Below are positions 12,382 through 22,539 of a stretch of 64,000 nucleotides of DNA, piece after piece (the stretch's first letter is position 1; every line of letters starts with the position of its first letter). The position numbers and the translations under genes were made by a program. Origin of the DNA: Pictodentalium vernedei (Eukaryota > Mollusca > Scaphopoda > Dentaliida > Dentaliidae); the NCBI GenBank assembly GCA_031216915.1, contig CM062294.1:395117217-395181216 (forward strand), given 5' to 3'. The notes beneath the pieces are model-generated. The model was given only the letters and a program-made list of their open reading frames with translations, did no database searches and had not been told where the DNA came from.

Positions 12382-12429
12382 CACAAAACATATGATTTTA
12401 ACTCAGACAAACCATCTGTCGTATATTAT

Positions 12430-12673
12430 TTAACCCTTTACCTAACATGAAAAGCAGACGACACTTGCAAAAAAAATTCTTGAATAACTAATTTTTTTCA
12501 TTTTTTGTCTCAAAAACATAGGTTATGACCCCTCGTTGGAACGAGCTCGACGAGCTCGTTCCAACGAGGGGTCATAACCTATGTACAAAAATGAAAAAAA
12601 TAATGAAAATTAATTGGCGATTTTTGAGAATAGCGCTGGCCGGTTTTGGCCGTTACGTTGGGTAAAGGGTTAA
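12430..12673 (-). mobile_element. Foldback MITE, copy 3
   Basis: Bounded by TTAACCCTTTACCTAACATG and GTTGGGTAAAGGGTTAA. Its central palindrome is perfect around CGTTGGAACGAGCTCGACG, with arms AGGTTATGACC/GGTCATAACCT. Orientation is opposite to copy 2. Confidence 0.9.
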
Positions 12674-12862
12674 CTATTGAGAAAATAACAAATGATGAAG
12701 TTACAACTGCAATAAGAGGTTTAAAAAACAATAAGTTTCAAAGGAAATGATTTAATACGGAATGAACTTTTGAAAACAGTTGGTTACTTCATAATAGATG
12801 ACTTGACAAAGATATTTATATAGTCCTTACTTCAGCAAGATACCCGAGAAGTTGGAGTGAGT
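12674..12862 (+). pseudogene. Non-LTR retrotransposon reverse transcriptase fragment
   Basis: The translation ITNDEVTTAIRGLKNNK, then after a one-base shift GNDLIRNELLKTV, then a further fragment RYPRSWSE-like, matches the start of LINE reverse transcriptases (E...AI..LKNNK..G.D.I..ELLK). In-frame stops and a frameshift are present. It sits between foldback MITE copies 3 and 4. Confidence 0.6.
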
Positions 12863-12873
12863 CAGTTTACAGT

Positions 12874-13137
12874 ATAAACTCTTTAACAAACGTAATGGAG
12901 AAAAAACGGCCAGCGCTATATACAAAAATCTCCATTCAAATTTGATTATGTTTTCTATTTTTGTCTCCAAAACTTAGCCTATTACCCCTCATTAGAACCA
13001 GCACGTTGAGCTCATTCCAATAAGGGGTCGGTCATAAGCTATGTAATTGAGACAAAACGAAAATGAAAATTTTCTGTAATTCAAGAATTTATTTTGCTAG
13101 TATCGCGTCTGCTGTCCACATTGGGTAAAGGGTTTTC
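12874..13137 (+). mobile_element. Foldback MITE, copy 4 (degraded)
   Basis: It begins near ATAAACTCTTTAACAAACGTAA and ends near TTGGGTAAAGGGTT. The palindrome carries several mismatches (CATTAGAACCAGCACG opposite GAGCTCATTCCAATAAG). It shares both flanks with copy 2, so it moved by duplication rather than by a new insertion. Confidence 0.8.
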
Positions 13138-13399
13138 CAGCTACTGATAGAGAATAATGATCATGCAATTAAACAAGTTTTCCAGCATATAACTTGCATG
13201 CTTTACTCTACCTCATATAATTGATAATAATAAAATAATTTATTATTAGCAATTAACACTTCAGTTGAGGCAGATTGCAACACTGATAATACAAAATACA
13301 ACATATATAATATACACAATACAAAAGTAATAGAACGGACATTACATTAATAATAATAAACACCTTTAATAATTGTTTGTTTTAAGGTCTTGTTTTCTT

Positions 13400-13742
13400 T
13401 AACCAATTGATACTTTTGTATGTCTTATTACGTACGAAATCAAACAGCGCGTTGATACTTTTGTACGTCTTATTACATACGAAATCAAACAGCGCGTCGA
13501 TACTTTTGTACGTCTTATTACATACGAAATCAAACAGCGCGTTGATACTTTTGTACGTCTTATTACATACGAAATCAAACAGCGCGTCGATACTTTTGTA
13601 CGTCTTATTACATACGAAATCAAACAGCGCGTCGATACTTTTGTACGTCTTATTACATACGAAATCAAACAACGCGTTGATACTTTTGTACGTCTTATTA
13701 CATACGAAATCAAACAGCGCGTCGATACTTTTGTTCATCTTA
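13400..13742. repeat. 45-bp minisatellite, about 7.5 units
   Basis: The unit contains GATACTTTTGTACGTCTTAT then TACATACGAAATCAAACAGCGCG. Units are almost identical and differ mainly at CGTTG/CGTCG and CAGCG/CAACG. Because 45 is divisible by three and no stop falls in the unit, three overlapping ORFs appear (for example repeats of KSINALFDFVCNKTY), but nothing indicates translation. It lies within the LINE 3' region. Confidence 0.95.
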
Positions 13743-14007
13743 TGACTTTGTGGTTTTTCGATTTTTTAAAGTTTTAATCTCAATTTCTATTTTCTCCCGC
13801 ATAGTGCTCAGTGACAACCGTTGAGCCAAATGTTATCGCAGCTTAAAATACTAATATAATCCTACTGTCAAGACTTCTTAACTGGTTAAGTTCTAAAAGC
13901 CACTATCAGGCCTTTCAAAAAATAAGGATACCAGAGCAAAAGCCTACACTTTCCTTGCTTATATTTCATATTCAGTCAAACACAAATAATATTCTGTTTA
14001 TATAAAT

Positions 14008-14071
14008 TTGTTTTATTGCAAATTATTGGAGAGTGCCTGTGGGCACTCTCCAATAATTTGCAATAAAACAA
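14008..14071. repeat. Perfect hairpin, ~30-bp arms
   Basis: TTGTTTTATTGCAAATTATT then GGAGAGTGCC pairs with GGCACTCTCC then AATAATTTGCAATAAAACAA. The same text in opposite orientation flanks 27185-27270, including GGCTAGATTATTTTTGGTGG. Confidence 0.9.
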
Positions 14072-14349
14072 GTTTTGAATAACAAATTCAGACCACCAAA
14101 AATAATCTAGCCCTCAACCAGATAATCATTAATGTGAAAAAATGTTATTTGTACTTTCCGACGTTTAACGTCGCATTTTGAAAAAAACGTTGAAGAAACT
14201 GAATTCCCAGTGACGTTTGAACGTCAGGATAATTAAAGTCTCAAAGGGTTAAGTGAGAATCCCCCCCCCCCCCCCTGTAAAGAAAGAGCTGGACTATGTT
14301 ACAAATAATAGTGCATAACAGTATATTATTATTAGTCATTATGACTTGA

Positions 14350-15019
14350 AAGTTTTAAATTTTATCCATTAGAGGGAAGTCAATTATTTCGTCAGATATT
14401 GCGCGAAATAATTCTTCTCTCAATGGTTCATACAGTGGACATTCCATTACAAAATGCCATTCCGATTCCATCTCCCCCATTGTACAAGCTTCCCATATTC
14501 TGTGTTCCATTGGACGAGGTGGTTGTAAATGCCTTCCACATTTGATCCATAGTTTATGGTTGCTGATGCGTAATTGCGTGAAATTGTTTGTAGCTTCAAT
14601 GGAAGAGGTGTGAATGAGATACGGTTCCATTTGATAATCTACTTTGAATAGTCGATAAGTCCGAAGTTTGTTTTTCCTATTCTTTTATTATTATTGTCTA
14701 TATCTTCTTTAAATAATTTAATATTGTCCGATTCAAGTTTGGACCGTAGAAAATTAATTTTACTTTTGGAAATTTCAGTTTCGTTCAAACTGTTAAATCC
14801 AAGTCCTTTAAGCTTTTCATTTACTGAGTCAGAGAGTTTACATTTCTTAGCTTCCACAAAACATCATTTAGAATATTATTCAGGGAAGTATTAAGCAATT
14901 TACCAGTATAATTTCCGAATCGTACTGAAGCACCCCATGTTATTGGATATCGACCAAGCTCCAGATGTACAGCATGGTTGGAGGAATGTTTACCTACATT
15001 TAAGATCTGTTTGCAGAAC
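14350..15019 (-). pseudogene. LINE ORF2 C-terminal region
   Basis: The minus-strand reading from 15019 gives KQILNVGKHSSNHAVHLELG and RYPITWGASVRFGNY, then after frame changes GLGFNSLNETEISKSKINFL and FTQLRISNHKLWIKCGRH, and finally the Cys/His motif EACTMGEMESEWHFVMECPLY followed by LREELF. The order (tether 'K..LGV...SN.AV..ELGR.P', then 'LR...H.L....GR', then C..C...H....C) is characteristic of the region after the reverse transcriptase in CR1/L2- or RTE-like LINEs. It contains stops and is inactive. Confidence 0.8.
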
Positions 15020-15107
15020 ATAATTGATATGAGTGAGTGTGGCAATATTTACCCGTTTTGGAGCAAGTGTTAGCTCCTCTGTAACTTAGCCCATATAATG
15101 CAGTAGT

Positions 15108-15360
15108 TTAACCCTTTTTACTTAACATGAAAAGTAGACGACACTTTCAAACAAAATTCTTGAATAACTAACTGATTTCATTTTTTGTATCAAAAACCTA
15201 GGTTATGACCCCTCATTGGAACGAGCTCATCGAGCTCGTTCCAAAGAGGGGTCATAACCTATGTTTTTGAGAAAAAAATGAAAAAATAATGAAAATTAAT
15301 TGCCTATTTTTGTGAAAGGAAGTGGGAGGTTTTTTGCCGTTACGTTGGGTAAAGGGTTAA
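15108..15360 (-). mobile_element. Foldback MITE, copy 5
   Basis: It begins TTAACCCTTTTTACTTAACATG and ends TTGGGTAAAGGGTTAA. Arms AGGTTATGACC/GGTCATAACCT surround GGAACGAGCTCATCGAGCTC. The related unoccupied segment near 12295-12310 reads TTGTTCAAAAGTAAC where this copy has GTAGTTTAA before and TTAAAAATAAC after the element, supporting insertion into a TTAA-like site. Confidence 0.9.
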
Positions 15361-15449
15361 AAATAACGGCTAATCGATTAATTACTTTTTTGTTCGATCA
15401 TAACGTTGATCATTGGTTAATCGGTTAACTGCTTCAGCTCTAAATGTTA

Positions 15450-16990
15450 TGACAAGAAATGGGGAAAGGCGGGTGGAAGGACGGACGTACGGAACCCATT
15501 CCTATATCTCTTTCCCACTACGTGGCAAGGGATATTGAAAGAGGATACCAGTTTGAACAGGATAACGGTAAAAACTGAATATGAAAGCATAATTGTCTGC
15601 GGAATTGGTAAATCAGGCAATAATTAGTTCTATATATGTAAAGAGAGGGAAGATGAAGTCTTCAAGTGCCCATTATATAACAATTACGTAACAAGACAGA
15701 CATTTTACAGATCTCACAAAACTTAATTTGCGTAACCTATTGCGCACTTACGACGTCTGTGCGAATTTAATGGCGTATTAAGTGGCCACGAAATTCAATA
15801 AACAATCCGGATATTCATTCAAATTCCTTGAAATGAAAGAATTTCGATCAATTTCCCATAATACATAATGAAAAGTTGGACCTATATGACGTCTCTGTAA
15901 TTTCCATGTCGGTCTATAATAACTGCCCTTGTTAGTTCTTTGTTCAAAAATACTTTAGTTATTACTCTTTTCAGGAACGTAGGTCGGGGTTGTAGGTGGT
16001 CATCAGTCCCCAAAATAAGTTCTTTCCCGCAAGCAAAACATTTTTTATCCAAGTGATTTTTGTTAATATTTATCAACAAGGGCGTCGGTTAGTGTAAATG
16101 GAGTGGGGGCATACCGATTTTTAGGGCAACCTGATCCCACCCGAGTAATAAATGGACACGTGGCAGGGTCATATGTGTTACCGGGGAATGAAAATAGGCC
16201 CTACAAAACCTGCTTTAAGCCAATAAAAGTTAATTGCTAAATTAACAATCCACCGTGGAGCCATAGTGACACCTGCCCAGTCAAAATTGTGAGAGTGTCG
16301 GCATTGCTCGCTCTATTTAAAACCTGGTAAATGAGGCTCTGTGGCATTTACTGAAGCATGTAATGTTCCCTAGAGAATTCCGAGTGGAAAGGGAACCTGT
16401 GCCCCTTGGCATATAGCAGGCCAAAGTGCCCCCCTCTGCCCCCAACTCCAGTGCCTGTCTGTCATCCAGTTGAGTCAGAAATATGTTGAATACTTTAAAA
16501 CAAATTATTTTCAATTTTTAAGGAACACAGTGAACTTAGATATATATCTGAAATTTTGTTAAAAAACATAAGCACGAGCAGTGTTCCAGCAAACAGACCT
16601 CTAGGTTTAACGCCAAGGTTAGATTTAGCTTCTTATTTCCATAGCTTTTCGTAGAATGCAAATTACTGTTTTAGCGGAAACCCGATAATGCGAGAGTTTC
16701 AAAGATGTATTTATTTATCTCTTGATGTTTTAGGTCGCACTCAGCATCTAGGGCTAGAGCATGACAGTAACTCAAATACAAAATAAAATTGAACCAATCA
16801 TTTATACGAACACTCTAAAATGAGTTGGGTTAAAAATCAACGCAAATCAACTGGGTTGAGCGAATGTGAACGCAATTGGGCTCATACTCACTCAACCCAA
16901 TTGATTTTGGTTAATTTTTAATACAACTGATTTTAAATTGTATGCTGACCGATGAAGAGAACTTCCACCCCGGTCACTTGTTACCAGGTC
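15450..16990. other. Unassigned interval with one inverted repeat
   Basis: Between about 16795 and 16935, ACTGGGTTGAG and CTCAACCCAATTGATTTTGG form an imperfect inverted repeat together with TGAGTTGGGTTAAAAATCAA. No gene or RNA was recognised elsewhere. Confidence 0.45.
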
Positions 16991-16994
16991 CTAT

Positions 16995-17245
16995 TTAACC
17001 CTTTACCCAACGTAACGGCCAAAACCGGCCAGCGCTATTCTCAAAAATCGCCAATTAATTTTCAAAATATTTTTATTTTTTGTCTCAAAAACATAGGTTA
17101 TGACCCCTCGTTGGAACGAGCTCGTCGAGCTCGTTCCAACGAGGGGTCATAACCTATGTTTTTGAGACAAAAAATGAAAAAAATTAGTTATTCAAGAATT
17201 TTTTTTGCAAGTGTCGTCTACTTTTCATGTTAGGTAAAGGGTTAA
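16995..17245 (+). mobile_element. Foldback MITE, copy 6 (best-preserved)
   Basis: It runs from TTAACCCTTTACCCAACGTA to TTAGGTAAAGGGTTAA. The palindrome spans about 17075-17175, centre at 17125 (GGAACGAGCTCGTCGAGCTC), with AGGTTATGACCCCTCGTTGG in the left arm and its complement in the right. The outer arms are unrelated to each other: AACGGCCAAAACCGGCCAGC on the left, AGTGTCGTCTACTTTTCATG on the right. The inserted TTAA is present on both sides. It has no coding capacity. Confidence 0.95.
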
Positions 17246-17439
17246 CCAGTGAAAAGGAACTTGTTTACTACAGTGAACAAGTACTACTCCACGTCACGGG
17301 TACATTTCAAAGATAGTGCACGTATGCTGTGCAAAAAATCCAATAAGAACCTGTATAGACAGACATAAAGTACAACAAAGGAAATATCGAAATAACCTTT
17401 CTGTTTGCACTGCAGGTAATGCACGAGAGATTAGGACCA

Positions 17440-17740
17440 GCCATTTATTTACTGGGATTTAACAACAACGGTCTCTCCGTACAGATCCATCGAGTAGCGG
17501 CGAGTAACAGTTAAGTCCCCAACTTACTGACCCTGCAGAAACAGGGTTAACATCGATTGATGCCTTGTGTACCAACGACGTGCACTATGCCTCAGCACGC
17601 CGTGGTCACGTTAAAGCAATGGAGGTCAAGTTTCTTTCCCAAGAACAGAACTCAGATGACGCGGTTCATGGTGGGACCTACGATGGCCTTTCGGATTCAA
17701 GTCCAGTGCTCTAACCGATGCGGTACTGCACTCTCAACTT
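17440..17740 (-). mobile_element. tRNA-derived SINE
   Basis: The tail is at 17440-17460 (TTTATTTACTGGGATTTAAC). The body (CGAGTAGCGGCGAGTAACAG, AACAGGGTTAACATCGATTG) matches the other SINE copies. The head, read on the minus strand, has a B-box-like GACTTGAATCC near 17690-17705 and GTTAGAGCACTGG. Confidence 0.75.
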
Positions 17741-17779
17741 CCAATTACATCGTCTCTCGTATCTGAAAAGGCTCGATTT

Positions 17780-18865
17780 TAATTTTAGCCACTTCGGGAC
17801 GATTCTTCCAAATGGGATAATGAGAGAGCCTTCTAGACAGGGATGCATTGCTCATTGGAGTGTTGTCTAATTAAGTCATGGCTGCCCAGGCATGCAGCCA
17901 GGAGTTGGCTGTAAAACAATAACAGGCCAGTGGACCAACAAACTGTGATGTTAGACATTGAATTGGAAAGTATCCAGGCCTTGACACGTTGCTCTCCATT
18001 AGAAGCTATGGAATTGGGTACCATCGACTGGTAATTAGGAAAACAGTAGGCTGAATCACACTAGGAAAGGGTTCCGTTACCAGACTGAGGATCATTAGAG
18101 CTCATCCTAGCTCTATGAAAGTTTTTGGCGTTCTTCAACACTTAACTGATATAAAGAGTGTATGTATGCAGGGTGTGGTGAATCTATAGAGACTACCCCC
18201 AACACAAATATACGGTAGATAGATATAGCCCCTTGCATTTTCATTCCGGGCACTACACTGTGAAGTCTATACGGACGAATAAAGTTCGCTGTATGCTCTT
18301 ATGCCGAGAAAAACTCACCAGGAGTTCAACCTACTGCAGAATTCTATACGTAAAATACACAAAAAATAATTTGTAATAATATAAAAACTATACACAAAAA
18401 ATAAATTTATATTGTATGTTGTACTTTTTCAGTTTACAGACAATTTTCAATTCAATTTTAAGCTGTCTTTACATTTTACAGACAATTTTCAGTTTATAAA
18501 TAGAATAAAACAAACAATAATTCTTACATCTTTTCCCACTTTTGTCTTGCATCTTTTCCCACTTTTCAAATTTCCAACGAGAATTTTCTCACTTTTGCGG
18601 TTTTCTCATTTTCAGTTCACATCGACAATTTTCTCACTTTTCCAGTTTTCAAAAACAATGTAACTTTTTCAGTTTACGGAGAAAAACTCGACAGGACTTT
18701 TAACATGCCGATCAATTAGATACATACAAAAAATTAATAATTTGTATATCTTTTCCAACTTTTTCAGTTTACAAAGACAATGTCCACAAACCAGATGACA
18801 ATGTAGTTCTCGTACATGTTCCAGAGTACCACAAGATCGTCCATGCACGTAAGTAAAAATGTAAT
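17780..18865. other. Unassigned interval
   Basis: The stretch 18400-18680 is T-rich with recurrent TTTTCTCACTTTT and TTTCAGTTTACA words, a low-complexity degenerate repeat. No gene was identified. Confidence 0.45.
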
Positions 18866-18869
18866 GATT

Positions 18870-19015
18870 TTCTAAAGCAAAATGGCAGCCCTTAGATTCG
18901 TAAATGTGTAATAGATCGAGAGAGAAGTGCGGGAGCCGAGGCCCGAACTGTCGACCTCTAGCACACAAAGCGACTGATTTGCCACGAGACTAAGAGATCC
19001 TGACCAACCAGTGTG
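18870..19015 (-). repeat. tRNA-like repeat unit
   Basis: The segment (TAATAGATCGAGAGAGAAGT, GTCGACCTCTAGCACACAAAG, CTAAGAGATCCTGACCAAC) recurs twice at 19870-19990 and 20145-20280. Read on the minus strand it resembles a degenerate tRNA body with a B-box-like GGTCGACAGTTCGGGCC. It is probably part of a SINE family and not a tRNA gene. Confidence 0.6.
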
Positions 19016-19057
19016 GTTGGTAAATGGCTCTTAAACAACAGAAACCTCCATCGCTAC

Positions 19058-19730
19058 TAGGGGCGGCGGAACGATTTTAAAGTATGTGTGTGTGTGTGGG
19101 GGGGGGGGGGGGGGGGGGGGGTAGGGGGAGAGGGGGCTGGCGCGGGCGATGGATGGTCATCGGTATGACGGGCCGACCACGGACCCCAAACCCCCATTTT
19201 CATGCATCTGAGCGGATATTTTGAGATTTTTCGGAGATGTATTTGAAAGATTTCACACTTTGAGAGCCGTTAAAAAACGTCGGTAAAGCATACAGGTCAG
19301 GTCTATTTATCAGCTTTGGTCGTAACGACCAAAGCTGATAAATAGACCTCACCTGTATGCTTTACCGACGACAACAATTATACTGTCTGTGGATTATCTT
19401 GTCTGGGGTGGATTTGGTACTTGTTTATCTGTAAGATTACGATCTATTTCAGTTAACCGATTTTTTAACAGACTGTGTACATTTTAGCGGTTGCTGCCAC
19501 TTACTTCAAAGAATGATCCGAAATCCATCGAAACTGAACCAACACGAAAGAAACACAGCTGGTGAAAATATGGGGGAGGCTCTGGATTCGCTCCTTGTTT
19601 CACCTGTCATTGGTTGTGTTAAAATATATGCATACAAAAAACATGGACCGGCAAAAAAGCCCACATCCCTCAGCCAAGCAACCCCCCCCCCCCCCCCCCC
19701 GCCGCCACGGTTCCGCCGCTCCTGGCTACG
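19058..19730. mobile_element. Foldback element with GGGGCGGCGGAAC ends, copy 1
   Basis: The left terminus AGGGGCGGCGGAACG and right terminus GGTTCCGCCGCTCCTGG are inverted. The interior is shared with 43035-43633 (TTTGAGATTTTTC.GGAGATG, GGTGAAAATATGGGGGAGGC, ATATATGCATACAAAAAACATGG). A 93-bp palindrome lies at 19278-19370. Long G and C homopolymers lie near the ends (19097-19122, 19681-19700). The ends resemble non-autonomous hAT elements; target duplication is not clear. Confidence 0.7.
19278..19370. repeat. 93-bp near-perfect palindrome
   Basis: CGTCGGTAAAGCATACAGGT and GGTCTATTTATCAGCTTTGG pair with CCAAAGCTGATAAATAGACC and ACCTGTATGCTTTACCGACG. The centre is TCGTAACGA. Confidence 0.93.
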
Positions 19731-19734
19731 CTAC

Positions 19735-20290
19735 TCTCACATTCTTTGAGATTCACTCACTGTGAATCTCTCTCCGGTACCACCTCAGAGCGGTCGAAAC
19801 ATCCACCATGGTCCACCAGAGAACGCACGATGCCACCAACCGCTGAGGGCTGGTCACCGGCACCAATGTAACAGATCGAGAAAGACGTGCAGGAGCTGAG
19901 GCTCAACCCGTCGACATCTAGCACACAAAGCGACCACTTTACCACGGGCCTAAGAGATCCGGACCAACGGGGCTGGTTGGTAAATGGCTTTTATGTCTCG
20001 ATCGCTACACCATTTTCACGTTCTTTGAAATTCACTCTCCGTGAAGCTCATCCCATAGTCCACCTCAGCGTGGTCAATACATCTGCAGTGCTTCACCACT
20101 GCACTCACAATGCCAACAACTGCTAAGGGCTGGTCATCGGCACCAATGTAACAGATCAAGAGAGAAATGCGAGAGCCGAGGCTCGAAGCGCAGACTTCTT
20201 GCACACACAGCGACCCATTTACGACGAGAGTAAGAGATTCTGACAAACAAGGTTGGTGGGTAAACGGCTCTAAAAATACCCCGTCCGCTA
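19735..20290. repeat. Tandem duplication, two ~275-bp units containing the tRNA-like repeat
   Basis: Each unit starts near CACGTTCTTTGA(A/G)ATTCACT, passes GCTGAGGGCTGGTCA / GCTAAGGGCTGGTCA and CGGCACCAATGTAACAGATC, and ends with GGTTGGTAAATGGCTT or its variant. Divergence between units is visible throughout. Confidence 0.8.
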
Positions 20291-20334
20291 CAAATGCATA
20301 GAGATGCGAAACATCGCACCTCTCAATAGATCGA

Positions 20335-20460
20335 GCGGTGCAATTCCTATAGTCCTATCTAGTACCCTCAGATCATCACCTTATCCTCCAATTTTCCTAT
20401 AGGGATGTTCGAGGAGAAGGTTATAACCTGAGGGTCCCGGTAAGAACTACTATTTCTAGA
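20335..20460. repeat. Imperfect inverted repeat with ACCCTCAG/CTGAGGGT arms
   Basis: TACCCTCAG...CACCTTATCCTCC faces GGAGAAGG...AACCTGAGGGTCC. Related text occurs at 30575-30695 (GTTGTTCCTTCTCC facing GGAGGAGGGAGCAACAAC and GAGGGTCCC). Probably members of one small foldback family. Confidence 0.55.
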
Positions 20461-20479
20461 ACTTAGCATGGGTTATGGA

Positions 20480-22000
20480 GAGGTGCTGTGCATCCTGGCG
20501 ATTGAGTTTGGTTCTTGAAGTCACATTTAATTGTGGCTATGTTTAAGGTTATGTGCATCCCCCTACTGATCGGTAGTTACTGTTGGGTGATTTCCAGGCC
20601 ACTGAAGTTCACATTCACGTTCAATGTGGCGTTATAGGATTGGTAGGTGAATAAGGTGATAAAAGTGTGAAGAGAATGAACGTTTCTGTAAATCCTTCTC
20701 ATACCGTTGTGTGCATGAGAGGTGGGTAACAGCTCCAGTGTGAGAATGGCTGGATGTTTCAGCATAGCATATTGATCTAATGTGTTGGCTCTTCCAAAGT
20801 GTCTTCGTGTGTATGTAGGTGACCGTGGAGAGAGCAGTTTCTAGGGATTCAGCAGTTGAATGTGGGACACATGTTTCAAGTTTTATGAATCAAGAGCCAT
20901 GGATATTGACAACTGACGAGTAGGCATTTCTTTGGACAAAGTGGTCAATCAGCACACCAATGTACAGAGGTCGATACGGAAGGGTTGAGGCATGCTCACT
21001 TCCACACTTCTTGCGATTGGGTGAGGCGTGCGAAAGGTGCACAGGTGCGCTCACACGCCCACGCCTCAGACTCTGTGCAGTGATATGGAAAATATTACTC
21101 AATTTCAACCAGACTAATATTCCCCTACAGCACTAAAAACCACATGAACTCAAACATTAATGTTCGTGCAAAGAAAACAGTTACAAGTTTCATTTTTTGC
21201 ATGGTTCCTGTTGGTAGGGATTGATAAAAGTATGGCTATTTCTCGACATTGTTCAGCATTTTGTACAACAGACAAATTCAAGGATTTTCAAGGTTCTTAC
21301 CTTCATCAGCCCTAACTAGTCGTTGTCTCCTCCCTCCACTTCCATTCAAATGAAGTGAGAGGAGGGGTGACGACCGGAGGATCACAGTTACGACTACGCC
21401 TTCACGAATTGTGGCAAAAAAGCTATTTAGCCATAAGACACATGATCAGTGTTTCGTGAATATTTCAGACTTTTGAAGGCATCCTGGCTCATTTTCTTGG
21501 ATTTGTTTGTCGTTCCTTATACCGTAGGCTCCACAGGAACGGTGTTTGTTTTTGCTTTTTGTTGTTGTTTTTTTTTCTTTTCTTTTATTTGACATAAACG
21601 TCAAATACAGGGATAAAAATACATACTTTTTTTACATGGACAGCAAGTAAGTCAAATACAAAATAACGTGCTTCTTTTTTATTTGGACGTAAAGTAGTTT
21701 TTTCAACTAATTATTGATCAATAATACAATCATGTAACGATGGCAGTAAATTCCGAGGATGGACGCGTGTGATCCCTCCAATGCTTTCTCAGACAGGGCC
21801 TTCGTGGGGCAATTGTTGGGCATTGACCGTGGAACTATTGACGAGGAAACATGACGCAATTACCCAACATCACTGCAGTTGGCGTGTAATTGCCAGACGT
21901 AACTTATTGCTAATCCCCTGCAATTATTATTCCCCCGAAAAAAATTCGGGGGTTATAGCCGTGGCGCTATCAATCCGTCTGTCCGTCCGTCTGTCCGGGC
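20480..22000. other. Unassigned interval
   Basis: A T-rich stretch lies at 21545-21600. No gene was recognised; the ORFs are short and without domains. At 21930-22000 the text changes into CCGTCTGTCCGTCCGTCTG, which introduces the following G-rich tract. Confidence 0.45.
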
Positions 22001-22009
22001 CAACATTGG

Positions 22010-22445
22010 GGGTTTAGGGAATATTATTATTAGGGGCTACCTCCAAATTAAGGTAGTGTTAGGGTTAGGAGTGGGGTGGGGTTAGGGGCAGGGGTAGCCC
22101 CAGAGTAGGGCTTAAGGTTGGGGAGGGTTAGGTCCCGGGGGGTTAGGGTTTGGGTCAGGGGTGGGGTTTTAGTTTTAGTAGCCCCTAAACCGAAATATAG
22201 CTCCTAATCCTATTGGTTTGGCTAGGGTGGGGTTGGATCAGGGGTGGGGTGGGGTTAGGGTTAGGGTAGCCCCAGAGTAGTGTTTAAGGTTGGGGGGTTA
22301 GATCCCGGGGGTGGGTGAGGGTTAGGGTCAGGGGTGGGCTTTTAGGGTTTAGGGTCAGGGTGGGGTAGGGTTAGGGTTAGGGTGTGGTTTTGGGGTGGAG
22401 GGGAGGGGTTAGGGTTAAATATAAGTTCTAGGGTGGAGGGGGTGG
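22010..22445. repeat. Degenerate telomere-like G-rich tract (TTAGGG variants)
   Basis: Dense GGGTTAGGG, GGGGTTAGGGTTAGGG and GGTCAGGGGTGGGG words occur, with exact tandem TTAGGGTTAGGG near 22256-22266 and 22368-22382, all G-rich on the + strand. A longer period of about 170-190 bp is suggested by repeated 'GGGTAGCCCCAGAGTAG' (22092 and 22265). It is interstitial, degenerate and not a chromosome end. Confidence 0.75.
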
Positions 22446-22539
22446 GTTCTGGGTAAAATAAGGTTTGGAACTTACAAAATGTTTTTTTGGTAGCCTTAAA
22501 CCCGAAATGTTGGAGCGTCCGTCTGTCCATCCGTCTGTA

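Larger units (their letters stand above)
13226..15019 (-). mobile_element. 5'-truncated LINE with 9-bp target-site duplication
   Basis: The direct repeat ATAATTGAT occurs at 13217-13225 and 15020-15028, exactly where the duplicated host segment is interrupted. The insert holds the C-terminal coding end of a non-LTR retrotransposon on the minus strand (14350-15019), followed downstream by a long 3' region with a 45-bp minisatellite, and ends in an AATAATAAAATAATTTATTATT-type tail next to the repeat. This is the expected outcome of target-primed reverse transcription with 5' truncation, length about 1.8 kb. Confidence 0.8.
12865..15440. repeat. Second copy of the 11.86-12.38 kb segment, split by a LINE
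   Basis: The flank of MITE copy 2 (TTTACAGTA at the left; CCAGCTACTGATA, ATGATCATGCAA and TTGCATGCTTTACTCT at the right) recurs around MITE copy 4 up to 13225. The remainder of that segment (GTGAGTGTGGCAATATTTACCCG ending in CAGCTC) resumes at 15020 and reaches the hAT-like terminus TTAACTGCTTCAGCTC at 15425-15440. The gap is a LINE insertion. Confidence 0.75.

Noticed and set aside
13382-13745. Three overlapping repetitive ORFs on both strands (repeats such as KSINALFDFVCNKTY)
   Set aside because: A 45-bp minisatellite without stops keeps several frames open; no start context, splice sites or similarity.
22010-22445. True chromosome end
   Set aside because: The TTAGGG-like tract is degenerate and followed by 40 kb of other sequence.
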